The notes beneath the pieces are model-generated. The model saw only the letters and a list, made by a program, of their open reading frames with translations, did not search any database and was not told where the DNA came from. 64,000 bases of DNA from Janibacter cremeus (GTDB lineage Bacteria; Actinomycetota; Actinomycetes; Actinomycetales; Dermatophilaceae). The position numbers and the translations under genes are program-made. The stretch covers positions 2,790,001-2,854,000 of the forward strand of contig NZ_JACCAE010000001.1 of assembly GCF_013409205.1 (NCBI RefSeq). The letters are read 5' to 3'. Within the stretch, counting starts at the first letter, position 1. Every line of letters begins with the position of its first letter. Positions 53,575 through 62,275 of this stretch are shown in pieces.

Positions 53575-53720
53575 GTCCTCGACGGGTTGTGGTGGAGCCT
53601 CGCGTCGACTCAGGTTTTCCGACTCGCCCGGTGGGCTCACGGTTGCGGGACAGCGCCGGAATTCCACCGGCTTCCCCTGAGGCGCGCGACTGCCTCGCGG
53701 CAGTGCTGGGCCTCATCGTA
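53575..53720 (-). promoter_or_regulatory. Cobalamin (AdoCbl) riboswitch
   Basis: Conserved core elements occur in order on the minus strand: GGTGGAATTCC (53658-53668), CTGTCCCGCAACC (ending 53641), GTGAGCCC, and GAGTCGGAAAACC (53613-53625), followed by CCTGAG that can pair with upstream CTCAGG. These are the defining motifs of B12 riboswitches. A TACGAT -10-like hexamer lies at 53715-53720. It precedes the alpha-barrel gene and thus the whole ECF operon, which is expected to be shut off when B12 is plentiful. Confidence 0.93.
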
Positions 53721-53786
53721 CTCCGTGTGGACTCGGGGCTGCGTCCGCGGCACGCAGTGGCATCTCAGCCTTCGTTCGCGCTGCCC

Positions 53787-54000
53787 TACACTGGTGACCA
53801 CAGGCGTTCGAGCCGTCATCAGCGGCGAGCCTTCCGGAAGAACGGGTGCTGGGCAGCCCAGCAGCACACGCACCTCACTAGACCCGGACGGATGGTCACG
53901 TCACGACCGATCGACCAAGAGCGGTCTCCTCCCTTCGCGCGAAGGGGGTGGACAAGCGGGGTGGTACCGCGGTGGCCGAGCCATCGTCCTCGTGGCAGAC
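53787..54000 (+). promoter_or_regulatory. T-box leader of ileS (isoleucine-specific)
   Basis: The T-box core GGGGTGGTACCGCGG is at 53958-53972. The specifier ATC (Ile) is at 53818-53820 inside a GAGCCGTC/GGCGAGCC stem and is followed by a purine, as required. A stem II-like GTGCTGGG/CCCAGCAG pair and a CCCTTCGC/GCGAAGGG palindrome (53931-53946) lie between. No U tract follows, so control is probably translational, as in other actinobacterial ileS leaders. A TACACT -10-like element starts at 53787. Confidence 0.9.
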
Positions 54001-54039
54001 AACGAGTTGACCACGCCGAGCACCCCCGGAGCCGCCGCG

Positions 54040-57000
54040 ATGACCTACCCCAAGGTCTCCACCACCGACGCGACCACTGTCGCCTCCTCCCCGTCCTTCC
54101 CGGACATCGAGCAGCACGTGCTCAGGTACTGGGAGGACGACGGCACGTTCCAGGCCTCGGTCGATCAGCGCGACCCCGGCACGGACGGGACGAACGAGTT
54201 CGTCTTCTACGACGGGCCTCCCTTCGCCAACGGGCTGCCGCACTACGGCCACCTGCTCACCGGCTACGTCAAGGACGTCGTCCCGCGCTATCAGACCATG
54301 CGCGGCAAGCGCGTCGAGCGGCGCTTCGGCTGGGACACCCACGGCCTGCCCGCCGAGCTGGAGGCGATGAAGCAGCTCGGTCTGAAGACCACGGACGAGA
54401 TCCGCGAGCTCGGCATCGAGAAGTTCAACGCCAAGTGCCGCGAGTCGGTGCTGAGGTACACCGGTGACTGGCGCGAGTACGTCACCCGCCAGGCGCGCTG
54501 GGTCGACTTCGACAACGACTACAAGACGCTCAACCCCGGCTTCATGGAGTCGGTCATCTGGGCCTTCAAGTCGATGTACGACAAGGGCCTGGTCTACGAG
54601 GGCTTCCGCGTCCTGCCCTACTGCTGGCAGGACGAGACCCCGCTGTCCAACCACGAGCTGCGGATGGATGACGAGGTCTACCAGCAGCGGCAGGACCCCG
54701 CGGTCACCGTCGGCGTGCAGATGGACACCACCGGCGAGGACCCCGTCCTGGACGGGGCACGCCTGCTGGTGTGGACGACGACCCCGTGGACCCTGCCGAG
54801 CCACCTCGCGGTCATGGTCGGCTCCGAGATCGACTACGTCGTCGTCGAGGCGCCCGTACCCGGCGTCGAGGGCGCGAGTGCCAAGTACGTCCTCGCGCAG
54901 GCCCGACTGGGTGCCTACGCGCGTGAGCTCGGTGACGAGCCCACGATCGTCGGTCGCTACACCGGTGCTCAGCTCGTCGGTCGTACCTACACGCCGCCGA
55001 TGTCGTACTACGCGGGGCACGCCAATGCCTTCCGGGTCGTTGCTGCCGACGACGCCGTGACGACCACGGACGGTTCCGGGCTGGTCCACACCGCCGGCGC
55101 CTTCGGTGAGGTCGACAAGGAGGTCACCGACCGCGAGGGCATCGAGGCCGTCATGCCGGTGGCCAAGGACGGCACCTTCACCGCGCCGGTCACCGACTAC
55201 GCGGGCCTGCTCGTCTTCGACGCCAACGGTCCGATCATCGACGCGCTCAAGGCGACCACGCGTGGGGAGCAGGCCGACTCGATCAGCCCCGGCACGATCC
55301 TGCTGCGCCGTGAGTCCTACGAGCACTCCTACCCGCACTGCTGGCGCTGCCGCCAGCCGCTGATCTACAAGGGCGTCGAGTCCTGGTTCGTCGAGGTCAC
55401 GGCGATCAAGGACAGGATGCTCGCCAACAACGAGCAGATCACCTGGGTGCCCGAGCACGTCAAGCACGGCCAGTTCGGCAAGTGGCTGGAGAACGCCCGC
55501 GACTGGTCGATCACCCGCAACCGCTTCTGGGGCAGTCCCGTCCCAGTGTGGAAGTCCGACGACCCGGCCCACCCGCGCCTGGACGTCTACGGCTCCTTCG
55601 AGGAGATCGAGCGCGACTTCGGCCGGCTGCCCGTGGACTCCGAGGGTGAGCCGGATCTGCACCGTCCCTTCATCGACGACCTCACCCGGCCCAACCCCGA
55701 CGACCCGACCGGCAGGAGCACGATGCGCCGCGTCGAGGACGTGCTGGACGTGTGGTTCGACTCCGGCTCGATGAGCTATGCCCAGGTGCACTACCCCTTC
55801 GAGAACGCGGAGTGGTTCGAGCACCACTTCCCGGGCGACTTCATCGTGGAGTACATCGGCCAGACGCGCGGCTGGTTCTACACGCTGCACATCCTGGCGA
55901 CCGCGCTGTTCGACCGGCCGGCCTTCTCCTCCGTCGTCAGCCACGGCATCGTCCTGGGCAACGACGGGCAGAAGATGTCGAAGTCCCTGCAGAACTACCC
56001 CGACGTCAACGAGGTCTTCGACAGGGACGGCGCCGACGCGATGCGCTGGTTCCTCATGTCCAGCCCGATCCTGCGCGGTGGCAACCTCGTCGTCACCGAG
56101 CAGGGCATCCGGGAGGGCGTGCGCCAGGTCCTCATCCCGCTGTGGAACAGCTACTCCTTCTTCTCCCTCTACGCCAACGCACTCGGGTCCGGCTACGAGG
56201 CGACGTGGTCGACCGACTCCACCGACCCGCTGGACCGCTACCTGCTGGCCAAGCTGCGCGAGTTCGTCGAGGAGGCCACCGCGCGCCTGGACGAGTACGA
56301 CATCGCCGGTGCCTGCGACAGCACCCGTTCCTTCACCGACGTGCTGACGAACTGGTACATCCGGCGCAGCCGGGAGCGGTTCTGGGCCACCGATGCAGCG
56401 GATGCCGACACCGTGTCCGACTCGATGGCCGACGCCAAGCGTGCCTGCGACACCCTCTACACGGCACTGGAGGTGCTCTGCCGGGTCTCCGCCCCCCTTC
56501 TCCCGCTGACGACCGAGGAGATCTGGCGGGGCCTGACGGGGGAGCGCTCCGTGCACCTCGCCGACTGGCCGGACGCGACCCAGCTGCCCGCCGACCACGA
56601 CCTCGTCCAGGCGATGGACGCGGCGCGGGAGGTCTGCTCCGGAGCGAGCGCGCTGCGCAAGGCCAACAAGTTGCGCAACCGCCTGCCCCTGCGTGACCTC
56701 ACGGTCGTCGTACCGGAGGCGGCCGCGCTCGCCGACTTCGGTGCGATCGTCGCGGATGAGGTCAACGTGCGTCAGGTGAGCCTGCTCGACATCACCGACC
56801 CGGCCGCCGAGGAGTTCGGCGTGAGCCAGAAGCTGGCCGTCAACGCCCGCGCCGCCGGCCCGCGTCTGGGCAAGCAGGTCCAGGTGGCCATCAAGGGCTC
56901 GAAGTCGGGGGACTGGTCGGTCGCCGAGGGCGGCACCGTCACCTCCGGCGGCATCGAGCTGGTCGAGGGCGAGTACGCGCTCGAGACCGTCGCGGCGGAT

Positions 57001-57363
57001 GACGAAGGGAGCCAGCGCGCCACCGCGATGCTGCCCGCCGCCATCGGTGGCTTCATCGTCCTGGACACCGAGGTCACCGACGAGCTGGCCGCCGAGGGCC
57101 TGGCCCGCGACGTCATCCGCGCGGTCCAGCAAGCTCGTCGTGATGCCGGCCTGGACGTCTCCGACCGGATCAGCCTGACGATCACCGGCAGTCAACCGGT
57201 CTGGGAGGCAGTCGCCACGCACCAGAACCTCGTCCTCGAGGAGACGCTCGCGAGCCAGTTCGGCTCCGCGCCGAACCTCGAGGCGTTGGCGCTGGGTGAC
57301 GGTGTCACGCAGGCCGACCTCTCCGGCAGCGAGCCCGTGCGGATCAAGGTCAGCAAGATCTGA
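54040..57363 (+). CDS. ileS: Isoleucine--tRNA ligase
   Basis: Class I synthetase, 1107 aa, the long eukaryote-like form common in actinobacteria. Seen: PHYGH (HIGH equivalent, 67-71), KMSKS ([13 protein letters not shown]), the editing domain with [13 protein letters not shown], and WFDSGSM. The zinc-binding HCWRCRQPL is present. ATG at 54040 has CGGAG upstream; an in-frame GTG at 53992 inside the T-box would add 16 residues and is less likely. Regulated by the T-box leader. Confidence 0.96.
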   Translation: MTYPKVSTTDATTVASSPSFPDIEQHVLRYWEDDGTFQASVDQRDPGTDGTNEFVFYDGPPFANGLPHYGHLLTGYVKDVVPRYQTMRGKRVERRFGWDTHGLPAELEAMKQLGLKTTDEIRELGIEKFNAKCRESVLRYTGDWREYVTRQARWVDFDNDYKTLNPGFMESVIWAFKSMYDKGLVYEGFRVLPYCWQDETPLSNHELRMDDEVYQQRQDPAVTVGVQMDTTGEDPVLDGARLLVWTTTPWTLPSHLAVMVGSEIDYVVVEAPVPGVEGASAKYVLAQARLGAYARELGDEPTIVGRYTGAQLVGRTYTPPMSYYAGHANAFRVVAADDAVTTTDGSGLVHTAGAFGEVDKEVTDREGIEAVMPVAKDGTFTAPVTDYAGLLVFDANGPIIDALKATTRGEQADSISPGTILLRRESYEHSYPHCWRCRQPLIYKGVESWFVEVTAIKDRMLANNEQITWVPEHVKHGQFGKWLENARDWSITRNRFWGSPVPVWKSDDPAHPRLDVYGSFEEIERDFGRLPVDSEGEPDLHRPFIDDLTRPNPDDPTGRSTMRRVEDVLDVWFDSGSMSYAQVHYPFENAEWFEHHFPGDFIVEYIGQTRGWFYTLHILATALFDRPAFSSVVSHGIVLGNDGQKMSKSLQNYPDVNEVFDRDGADAMRWFLMSSPILRGGNLVVTEQGIREGVRQVLIPLWNSYSFFSLYANALGSGYEATWSTDSTDPLDRYLLAKLREFVEEATARLDEYDIAGACDSTRSFTDVLTNWYIRRSRERFWATDAADADTVSDSMADAKRACDTLYTALEVLCRVSAPLLPLTTEEIWRGLTGERSVHLADWPDATQLPADHDLVQAMDAAREVCSGASALRKANKLRNRLPLRDLTVVVPEAAALADFGAIVADEVNVRQVSLLDITDPAAEEFGVSQKLAVNARAAGPRLGKQVQVAIKGSKSGDWSVAEGGTVTSGGIELVEGEYALETVAADDEGSQRATAMLPAAIGGFIVLDTEVTDELAAEGLARDVIRAVQQARRDAGLDVSDRISLTITGSQPVWEAVATHQNLVLEETLASQFGSAPNLEALALGDGVTQADLSGSEPVRIKVSKI

Positions 57364-57402
57364 GCCGTCGAACGAGCGGAGACGACTTGTGACAATGGCC
57401 CC

Positions 57403-57780
57403 ATGATCAACGGCGCGCTGTGGGTGCTCGGGTGCCAGCTCGTGGGCGAGGTGGTGGCTCGCTGGCTCGACCTGCCCGTCCCCGGCCCGGTCCTGGGCAT
57501 GGTGCTGCTCTTCGGGGTGCTGTCCGTGCGCCGTCCCGGTCAGCAGTCGGGGACCCTGCGCGTGGCCGACGGCCTGCTGCGCCACCTGCAGCTGCTATTC
57601 GTCCCGGTGACGGTGGGGATCATGGTGCACGCGGGCACGATCCGGCAGGAGTGGTTGCCGGTGACCGGTGGGCTGGTCCTGTCCTGGGCCGCCGGGCTGG
57701 TGACGGTGGCGGGTCTGGCGACGCTGCTCGTGCGTCGCCGCGGCGCAGCGGATGAGTCCCTGTCCGGGGAGTCGTCGTGA
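57403..57780 (+). CDS. lrgA: CidA/LrgA family membrane protein
   Basis: 125-aa membrane protein with four TM helices. Motifs PVPGPVLGMVLLF (core PGPVLGM) and LLFVPVTVGIM are diagnostic of LrgA/CidA, a holin-like family that influences murein hydrolase export and central-metabolite traffic. ATG at 57403, 39 bp after ileS. Overlaps lrgB by 4 nt (GTGA). Confidence 0.92.
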   Translation: MINGALWVLGCQLVGEVVARWLDLPVPGPVLGMVLLFGVLSVRRPGQQSGTLRVADGLLRHLQLLFVPVTVGIMVHAGTIRQEWLPVTGGLVLSWAAGLVTVAGLATLLVRRRGAADESLSGESS

Positions 57781-58481
57781 GTGTTGCTCTGGACTACCTG
57801 CGTACGTCGCCGTTGACGTGGATCTTCGTCACGCTGCTGGCCTACCGTGCCGGGGTCTGGCTGCGGGATCGCACGGGCGGCCACCCGCTGGCCCAACCGG
57901 TCTTCATCGCCGCCGGCCTCGTCATGGCGCTGCTTGCCGCCGTCGACGTCGAGTACGAGACGTACATGGAGGGCGGGTTGCTCATCCACGTACTGCTCGG
58001 TCCGGCGACCGTGGCCCTGGCGGTCCCGCTGCACCGTCAGGCGCACCACCTGAAGGAGATGCTCGTGCCCCTCCTCGTGGCCCTGCCGGTCGGCGCCATC
58101 GTCTCGATCGGCTCCGCCGTGCTGACGGTCCGGGCGCTGGGCGGAGATCGGGCGCTCGAGCTCACCGTGGCGCCCAAGTCCGCGACGACACCGGTGGCGA
58201 TCGGTATCGCCGATCAGATCGGGGGTGTGCCGGCGCTGGTCGCGGTCTTCACGATGCTCGCCGGGCTGCTCGGTGCGGTCCTGGGGCCCGGCCTCCTCGA
58301 CCGCCTGCGCATTCGGGACCACCGCGCCCGGGGGCTGGCCCTGGGCGCCGTCTCGCACGGGGTCGGCACGTCGCGGGCCCTGCACGACCACCCCACGGAG
58401 GGCGCCTTCGCCGGGCTGTCGATGGGTCTGACGGCGTTGCTGACCAGCCTGCTCGTCCCGGTGGTCATCGCCCTGCTGTGA
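57777..58481 (+). CDS. lrgB: LrgB family protein
   Basis: 234-aa integral membrane partner of LrgA with about six to seven TM helices. Family signatures: LLGPATVALAVPLHRQ, the APKSATTPVAIGIA segment, and AVSHGVGTSRALHDH near the C-terminus. GTG at 57777 overlaps the lrgA stop. The 3' end overlaps the convergent TPR gene by 17 bp (58465-58481). Confidence 0.94.
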   Translation: MSVALDYLRTSPLTWIFVTLLAYRAGVWLRDRTGGHPLAQPVFIAAGLVMALLAAVDVEYETYMEGGLLIHVLLGPATVALAVPLHRQAHHLKEMLVPLLVALPVGAIVSIGSAVLTVRALGGDRALELTVAPKSATTPVAIGIADQIGGVPALVAVFTMLAGLLGAVLGPGLLDRLRIRDHRARGLALGAVSHGVGTSRALHDHPTEGAFAGLSMGLTALLTSLLVPVVIALL

Positions 58482-60456
58482 GGTCCTTCGTCGCCCAGCT
58501 CACCGGTGCCGCCGGGTCGGGTTCGTACCAGCAGTAGCTGCCCGTACGGATTCGGGAACGCAGGTGCGCGGCGGCTTCGGGGTGGTGCTCCGCCAGTGCC
58601 TTCATGGCGTACTTGATCGTGCGAGTCACGCTGGTTCGGGCCCGTTCGGTGGTGCCTCCGGTAGTTCGATCGCGCCCACCCAGACCAATGGCTCGGGACA
58701 GCTCCCCGACAAGGTACTCACGGTCCGCGTGAGCCTGCTCGGAGCCGTCCGCGTCGCCTCGCACGTCTGCGTCGGCGATGTCCGCATCGATCTCGGCCAG
58801 ACGGCGTCGGTAGGCCGCTCGTGCCTGGTCGTCCAGAACGGGCAGTCCGGCGTCCGGGCCGTGCCGGGCCGTCAACTCCCCGTGGTCGCAGGAGACGGTC
58901 CGACCAGGACTCGCCTCGACCAGGTCGATCGCCGAGATGTGCCTCCCGGGCACCTCCAGCAAGCGGCCGATGGCGCGGTACCCGGTGAGATCACGGACGA
59001 CGACCTCACGGCCGAGGAACTCGACTGTCCGCTGCCCGCCGGACGCGGTGAATGCTCCGGTCTGGACCGGCCCGGTGCGGATCGGGACCGACCCCTCGCG
59101 GGGCATGACAGGTCGCGTCAGCGAATGCGCCCAGTACGAGGGTCCGAACTGCGCGAAGCCCGCGGACGCCGCGGCCCACATCTGCTCTGCGCCCTCGTCC
59201 CCGAGCATCGCCAGTGCCTGTCCCAGGACGCCTCTCGCACAGCTTGACTGGAAGGTCTCCTCCGCCTGGTCGAAGAGCCGTACTGCGCTCAACGCCCGGT
59301 CCCGTGCCCTTTCGGGGTGTCCCGTGACGAGCTCGACCCTGGCGATGGCGAGCGCGAGGGCTGCCTCGCGTCCGAGGCTGGGGAACCGTCGTGCCGTATC
59401 GGCGAGATGTCGGGATGCAGCAACTGCTGTCGCGGTGTCCCCCTGCAGCGCGGCGATCTCCACCTGCGCCTCCAGCAGGGGAGCCAGCCGCAGCTCGCCG
59501 AAGGGAGGCTGCTCCTTCGAGGGGACGCGCGCTGGTGCAGCCAGCGCCCCGGCGATCTCCCGTGCGGCGGCGTCAGGATCCCCACCGGCCATTGTCAGGA
59601 GGGCCGCCCCCGGCTGAGGGGCCCAACCGTGGTCATCGGCCGCGTCGAATGCCTCCATCGCCCCGGTGATGTCACCCCGCCGGAGCCGGATGGTCCCCAG
59701 CTCGGTCAACGGCCAGCCGAACTCACGACGCATCCAGGGGCGCAGCTCCGCGCACGCGGCCAGTGCCTCGGCCTCGGCTGCGCTACCGGGTCCCGACTGA
59801 CGAAGCAGCTCGGCCTTGTGCAGACGGCACCGGCCGTGGATCGTGCCGAAGCCGCGCTCGCCACGCCACTCGTCCATGATCAGGGTCCACTCGCGGGCCC
59901 GCTCGTGGTCACCGATGCCTTGGGCAGCGCAGATCACCTCGCACATCAACATCCCGGACGCGAGGTCGTCGACCTCACCCGACATCAGTGTCGAGCCCAC
60001 CTCGTCGAGCAGCCTCAGGCCCTGTGCGACCTCACCGGTCAGGATCGTCAGGCGCGCCTGGGCCAGCCGCCCGAAGGCGAGCGGCAGCGACAGCCCGAGC
60101 CGGGATCCCAGGTCAACGGCCACCCGGGCGTGACGTGCGGCTGCCTCGCGGTCCCCGGACAGGAAGCGCTCGTAGGTGAGCACCGCGGCCATCATCGCGC
60201 TCGCCCCGCTCGGCTCGCGGATGTCCTCGAGCGCGCGGCCCGCGCGGGCCACCCACCCACGGACCGGTGCCATCAGGCCGGTGTCGATGAGCAGGAAGAG
60301 TGCCGCGTTGGTGGCGGCAGTGGCCGCGCCGACGGGATCGCCGTGCTCGAGCCGCAGGGCATACAACTGCTCCCACGCCCCGACGCACCCCTCGAGGTCG
60401 CCGGCCCCGTAGGCCGCCTGCGCGCGCAGCTCCACGTCGGACCACTGGTCTGCCAT
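58465..60456 (-). CDS. Large TPR-type protein with C-terminal actinobacterial regulatory module
   Basis: 663 aa, helical repeats over about residues 1-430 (WEQLYALRLEHGD, HARVAVDLGSRLGLSLPLA, RAREWTLIMDEW), resembling the TPR part of LAL/BTAD regulators but without an NTPase domain. The C-terminal ~150 residues hold a module (AAYRRRLAEIDADIADAD, RARTSVTRTIKYAMKALAEH, SRIRTGSYCWYEPD) that I have seen appended to other actinobacterial ATPase-type regulators; its function is unknown to me. ATG at 60456 has GGAGGGG. It is divergent from the cupin gene across a TGTCAC-repeat region, suggesting it may regulate that gene. Confidence 0.78.
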   Translation of the reverse strand: MADQWSDVELRAQAAYGAGDLEGCVGAWEQLYALRLEHGDPVGAATAATNAALFLLIDTGLMAPVRGWVARAGRALEDIREPSGASAMMAAVLTYERFLSGDREAAARHARVAVDLGSRLGLSLPLAFGRLAQARLTILTGEVAQGLRLLDEVGSTLMSGEVDDLASGMLMCEVICAAQGIGDHERAREWTLIMDEWRGERGFGTIHGRCRLHKAELLRQSGPGSAAEAEALAACAELRPWMRREFGWPLTELGTIRLRRGDITGAMEAFDAADDHGWAPQPGAALLTMAGGDPDAAAREIAGALAAPARVPSKEQPPFGELRLAPLLEAQVEIAALQGDTATAVAASRHLADTARRFPSLGREAALALAIARVELVTGHPERARDRALSAVRLFDQAEETFQSSCARGVLGQALAMLGDEGAEQMWAAASAGFAQFGPSYWAHSLTRPVMPREGSVPIRTGPVQTGAFTASGGQRTVEFLGREVVVRDLTGYRAIGRLLEVPGRHISAIDLVEASPGRTVSCDHGELTARHGPDAGLPVLDDQARAAYRRRLAEIDADIADADVRGDADGSEQAHADREYLVGELSRAIGLGGRDRTTGGTTERARTSVTRTIKYAMKALAEHHPEAAAHLRSRIRTGSYCWYEPDPAAPVSWATKDLTAGR

Positions 60457-60485
60457 GTCCCCTCCAAGGAGCCACACCCCGCCTT

Positions 60486-60512
60486 GTCACAGTGTGACAG
60501 CGGTGTGTCACG
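60486..60512. promoter_or_regulatory. Inverted/direct TGTCAC repeats between the TPR gene and a cupin gene
   Basis: A perfect inverted repeat TGTCAC-AGT-GTGACA spans 60486-60500, and a third TGTCAC half-site follows at 60507-60512. It is 30 bp upstream of the TPR start and about 60 bp upstream of the cupin start, the typical position of a shared operator. Confidence 0.55.
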
Positions 60513-60571
60513 CCCATCAGGTGCCAACACACACCGCCTCGCCAGGGCGGGGCACCAGGGAGATGACGATC

Positions 60572-60955
60572 ATGCACATTCTCAAGGACAAGATTCCCGT
60601 CCACATCGACGCACCCGGTGCGGTGGCCCGGCAGCAGGGTGACTTCGGTGCGGCCTCGGGCACCATGGCCGCGGAGTACTTCTCGCTCGCCACCGGGACC
60701 GACATCGCGCCGCTGCTGAAGGGGCTGAAGAACGACCTGTGCTACGCGCCGCACTGGGGGTACGTCCTCGCCGGTGAGGTCGAGGTCAGCTACGCCAACG
60801 GTGAGTCCGAGCGCTGCTCCGCCGGCGATGCCTTCCACTGGCCAGGGGGGCACAGCGTGCGGGTCATCACCGACGCAGAGGTCATCCTCTTCAGCCCGGC
60901 CGAGTTGCACGGCGAGGTGATCGACCACATGAAGGGGGCCATGGGGCTTGCCTGA
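60572..60955 (+). CDS. Cupin-domain protein
   Basis: 127-aa single-domain cupin: PHWGYVLAGEVEVSYANGE (motif 1, with H and E positions) and GDAFHWPGGHSVRV (motif 2). Possibly metal-binding; no enzyme is implied. ATG at 60572 has AGGGAG at 9-nt spacing; an ATG at 60563 is too close to it. Divergently arranged with the TPR gene; a strong terminator follows. Confidence 0.87.
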   Translation: MHILKDKIPVHIDAPGAVARQQGDFGAASGTMAAEYFSLATGTDIAPLLKGLKNDLCYAPHWGYVLAGEVEVSYANGESERCSAGDAFHWPGGHSVRVITDAEVILFSPAELHGEVIDHMKGAMGLA

Positions 60956-60972
60956 ATCGCACCCACCCATGC

Positions 60973-61015
60973 GCGAAGGGGGTGGGTCACCGCAGCGGTG
61001 ACCCACCCCCTTCGC
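60973..61015. terminator. Bidirectional terminator hairpin
   Basis: Perfect 21-bp inverted repeat (60973-60993 with 60995-61015) with a single central base, so the real loop is 5-7 nt. It lies between the convergent cupin and SRPBCC genes and can serve both. Confidence 0.88.
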
Positions 61016-61021
61016 CCATGG

Positions 61022-61531
61022 TCAGGAGGTGGCGGAGGCCTGCCGCTCCCACACTCCGGACTCCATCGGCTCGCCAGTCTCCAGCACGGTCTTGATGCCG
61101 GAGAGGACCCACGGCCAGCCGCCGCCACCGTCGGCCATCGGGTCGGGGTTGCCGGCGACCTGCTCGGCCGTCGTCGGACGACCCGTCAGGTCGTGGGTCA
61201 GGGTCAGGCGGGTGGCGCCGTCCGCGGTGGGCTCGATGTCCCAGGTGAGCGTGCCCGGCTCCTCGTCCTCGATCCACACCGGGCCCCAGGTCTGCACGAG
61301 GCGACGGGGCGGGTCGGACTCGAGGACCTCGCCGGTGACGACGACCTCGGGCATGCCCATTGAGAGCATCTCCGCACTCGCCCGGTGCTCGTAGTGGCCA
61401 CCCGGGGTGAGGTCGTAGGAGACGTCGCCGGTATAGCCGTAGAGACGGCTGAACTCCGGGGTGGTGATCGCCTGCCAGACCTTCTCCGGGGTGGCGTCTA
61501 TGAAGATGCGGTGAATCTGTGTCTCGCTCAT
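61022..61531 (-). CDS. SRPBCC/AHSA1-family protein
   Basis: 169-aa hydrophobic-cavity protein: IFIDATPEKVWQAITTPEFS (start of the Bet v1-like fold), GGHYEHRASAEML, and LTLTHDLTGRPTT. Typical members pair with ArsR regulators and act in stress or ligand binding, mostly uncharacterised. ATG at 61531 overlaps the ArsR stop (ATGA), so the two genes form an operon. Confidence 0.92.
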   Translation of the reverse strand: MSETQIHRIFIDATPEKVWQAITTPEFSRLYGYTGDVSYDLTPGGHYEHRASAEMLSMGMPEVVVTGEVLESDPPRRLVQTWGPVWIEDEEPGTLTWDIEPTADGATRLTLTHDLTGRPTTAEQVAGNPDPMADGGGGWPWVLSGIKTVLETGEPMESGVWERQASATS

Positions 61532-61860
61532 GACTCGTCCTCCAGTGCTCTCTTGAGATCGAGCAGCGCGGAGGCCCGCGCTGCCGTGTACTTGTCGATC
61601 CAGCGCTCGTGGATCGCCTGGATGGGGACGGCGTTGAGGAAGTGCCGCTTGCTCCGCCCCTCCTTGCGGGGGAGGACGAGGTTCGCTTCCTCGAGCAGCC
61701 GCAGGTGCTTGGCCACCCCGAACCTGGTCATCTCCGTGTGCTCCTGGACGACCTCCTCGAGCTCGGACTGGCTGCGCCCGTCCTGCTCGAAGAGCGCGTC
61801 CAGCAGCGCCCGGCGAGTGGGATCCGCCAAGGCCTTGAACACGAGGTCGTCATCAGACAC
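61528..61860 (-). CDS. ArsR-family winged-helix regulator
   Basis: 110-aa regulator. VFKALADPTRRALLDALFEQ, the recognition helix MTRFGVAKHLRLLEEANLV (core FGVAKHLRLLE) and the wing RKEGRSKRHFLN are clear. No metal-binding Cys motif, so it probably senses a small molecule or none. GTG at 61860 is preferred; a GTG at 61890 would place the operator inside the gene. It likely represses its own operon via the palindrome just upstream. Confidence 0.92.
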   Translation of the reverse strand: MSDDDLVFKALADPTRRALLDALFEQDGRSQSELEEVVQEHTEMTRFGVAKHLRLLEEANLVLPRKEGRSKRHFLNAVPIQAIHERWIDKYTAARASALLDLKRALEDES

Positions 61861-61874
61861 GTCAACGACGATAG

Positions 61875-61890
61875 GTGACCAAATGGTCAC
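61875..61890. promoter_or_regulatory. Palindromic operator of the ArsR/SRPBCC operon
   Basis: GTGACCA-AA-TGGTCAC is a perfect 7-bp inverted repeat. It lies 14 bp upstream of the ArsR start and 24 bp upstream of the divergent cupin start, so one repressor could control both directions. Confidence 0.7.
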
Positions 61891-61914
61891 ATGTCAACGG
61901 GCTAACCTCGGGTC

Positions 61915-62250
61915 ATGGACACGACACTGCACCACGTGGACGGCCTGCTGGACCTGCCTCCGGAGGGCAGGGGGGCCCGACCGGGAGTGAAGAAGGCACT
62001 GGTGGGTCACGGCGCCCGGGTGGTGATGTTCCGCTTCGCCGCCGGCCAGGTCCTCGACGAGCACAAGGCGAACTTCCCGATCCTCGTCCAGTGCCTGCGC
62101 GGCACCGTCGACTTCGTCGCGGGCGACCAGACGGCAACCCTCGGCCCCGGGGGACTGGCCAACCTCGACGCGTTGGTCCTGCACGAGGTGCGGGCGGTGA
62201 CCGACGCCGTCTTCCAGCTGGTCATGCTCGACCCCGCGGCCAGCCCCTGA
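61915..62250 (+). CDS. Small cupin-domain protein
   Basis: 111-aa cupin: FRFAAGQVLDEHKANFPILVQCLRGTVDF (motif 1 split: AGQVLDEHKA and LRGTVDF), then GPGGLANLDALVLHEVRA (motif 2 with His). Substrate unknown. ATG at 61915, divergent from the ArsR gene; the shared palindrome suggests co-regulation. folC begins 25 bp later. Confidence 0.88.
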   Translation: MDTTLHHVDGLLDLPPEGRGARPGVKKALVGHGARVVMFRFAAGQVLDEHKANFPILVQCLRGTVDFVAGDQTATLGPGGLANLDALVLHEVRAVTDAVFQLVMLDPAASP

Positions 62251-62275
62251 GCCGCGCGGCTGCGACAATCAGCCC

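Noticed and set aside
53896..57585. 1229-codon open frame on the minus strand across ileS
   Set aside because: It mirrors ileS, which has HIGH and KMSKS motifs; the frame is Val/Asp/Gly/Arg-rich, repetitive and meaningless.
60973..61015. Repeated word CGAAGGGGG seen here, in the tig terminator, in the T-box leader and in several genes
   Set aside because: It also occurs inside coding regions as frequent codon pairs (Pro-Phe-Val on the opposite strand), so I cannot argue for a chromosomal signal or mobile repeat without genome-wide counts.
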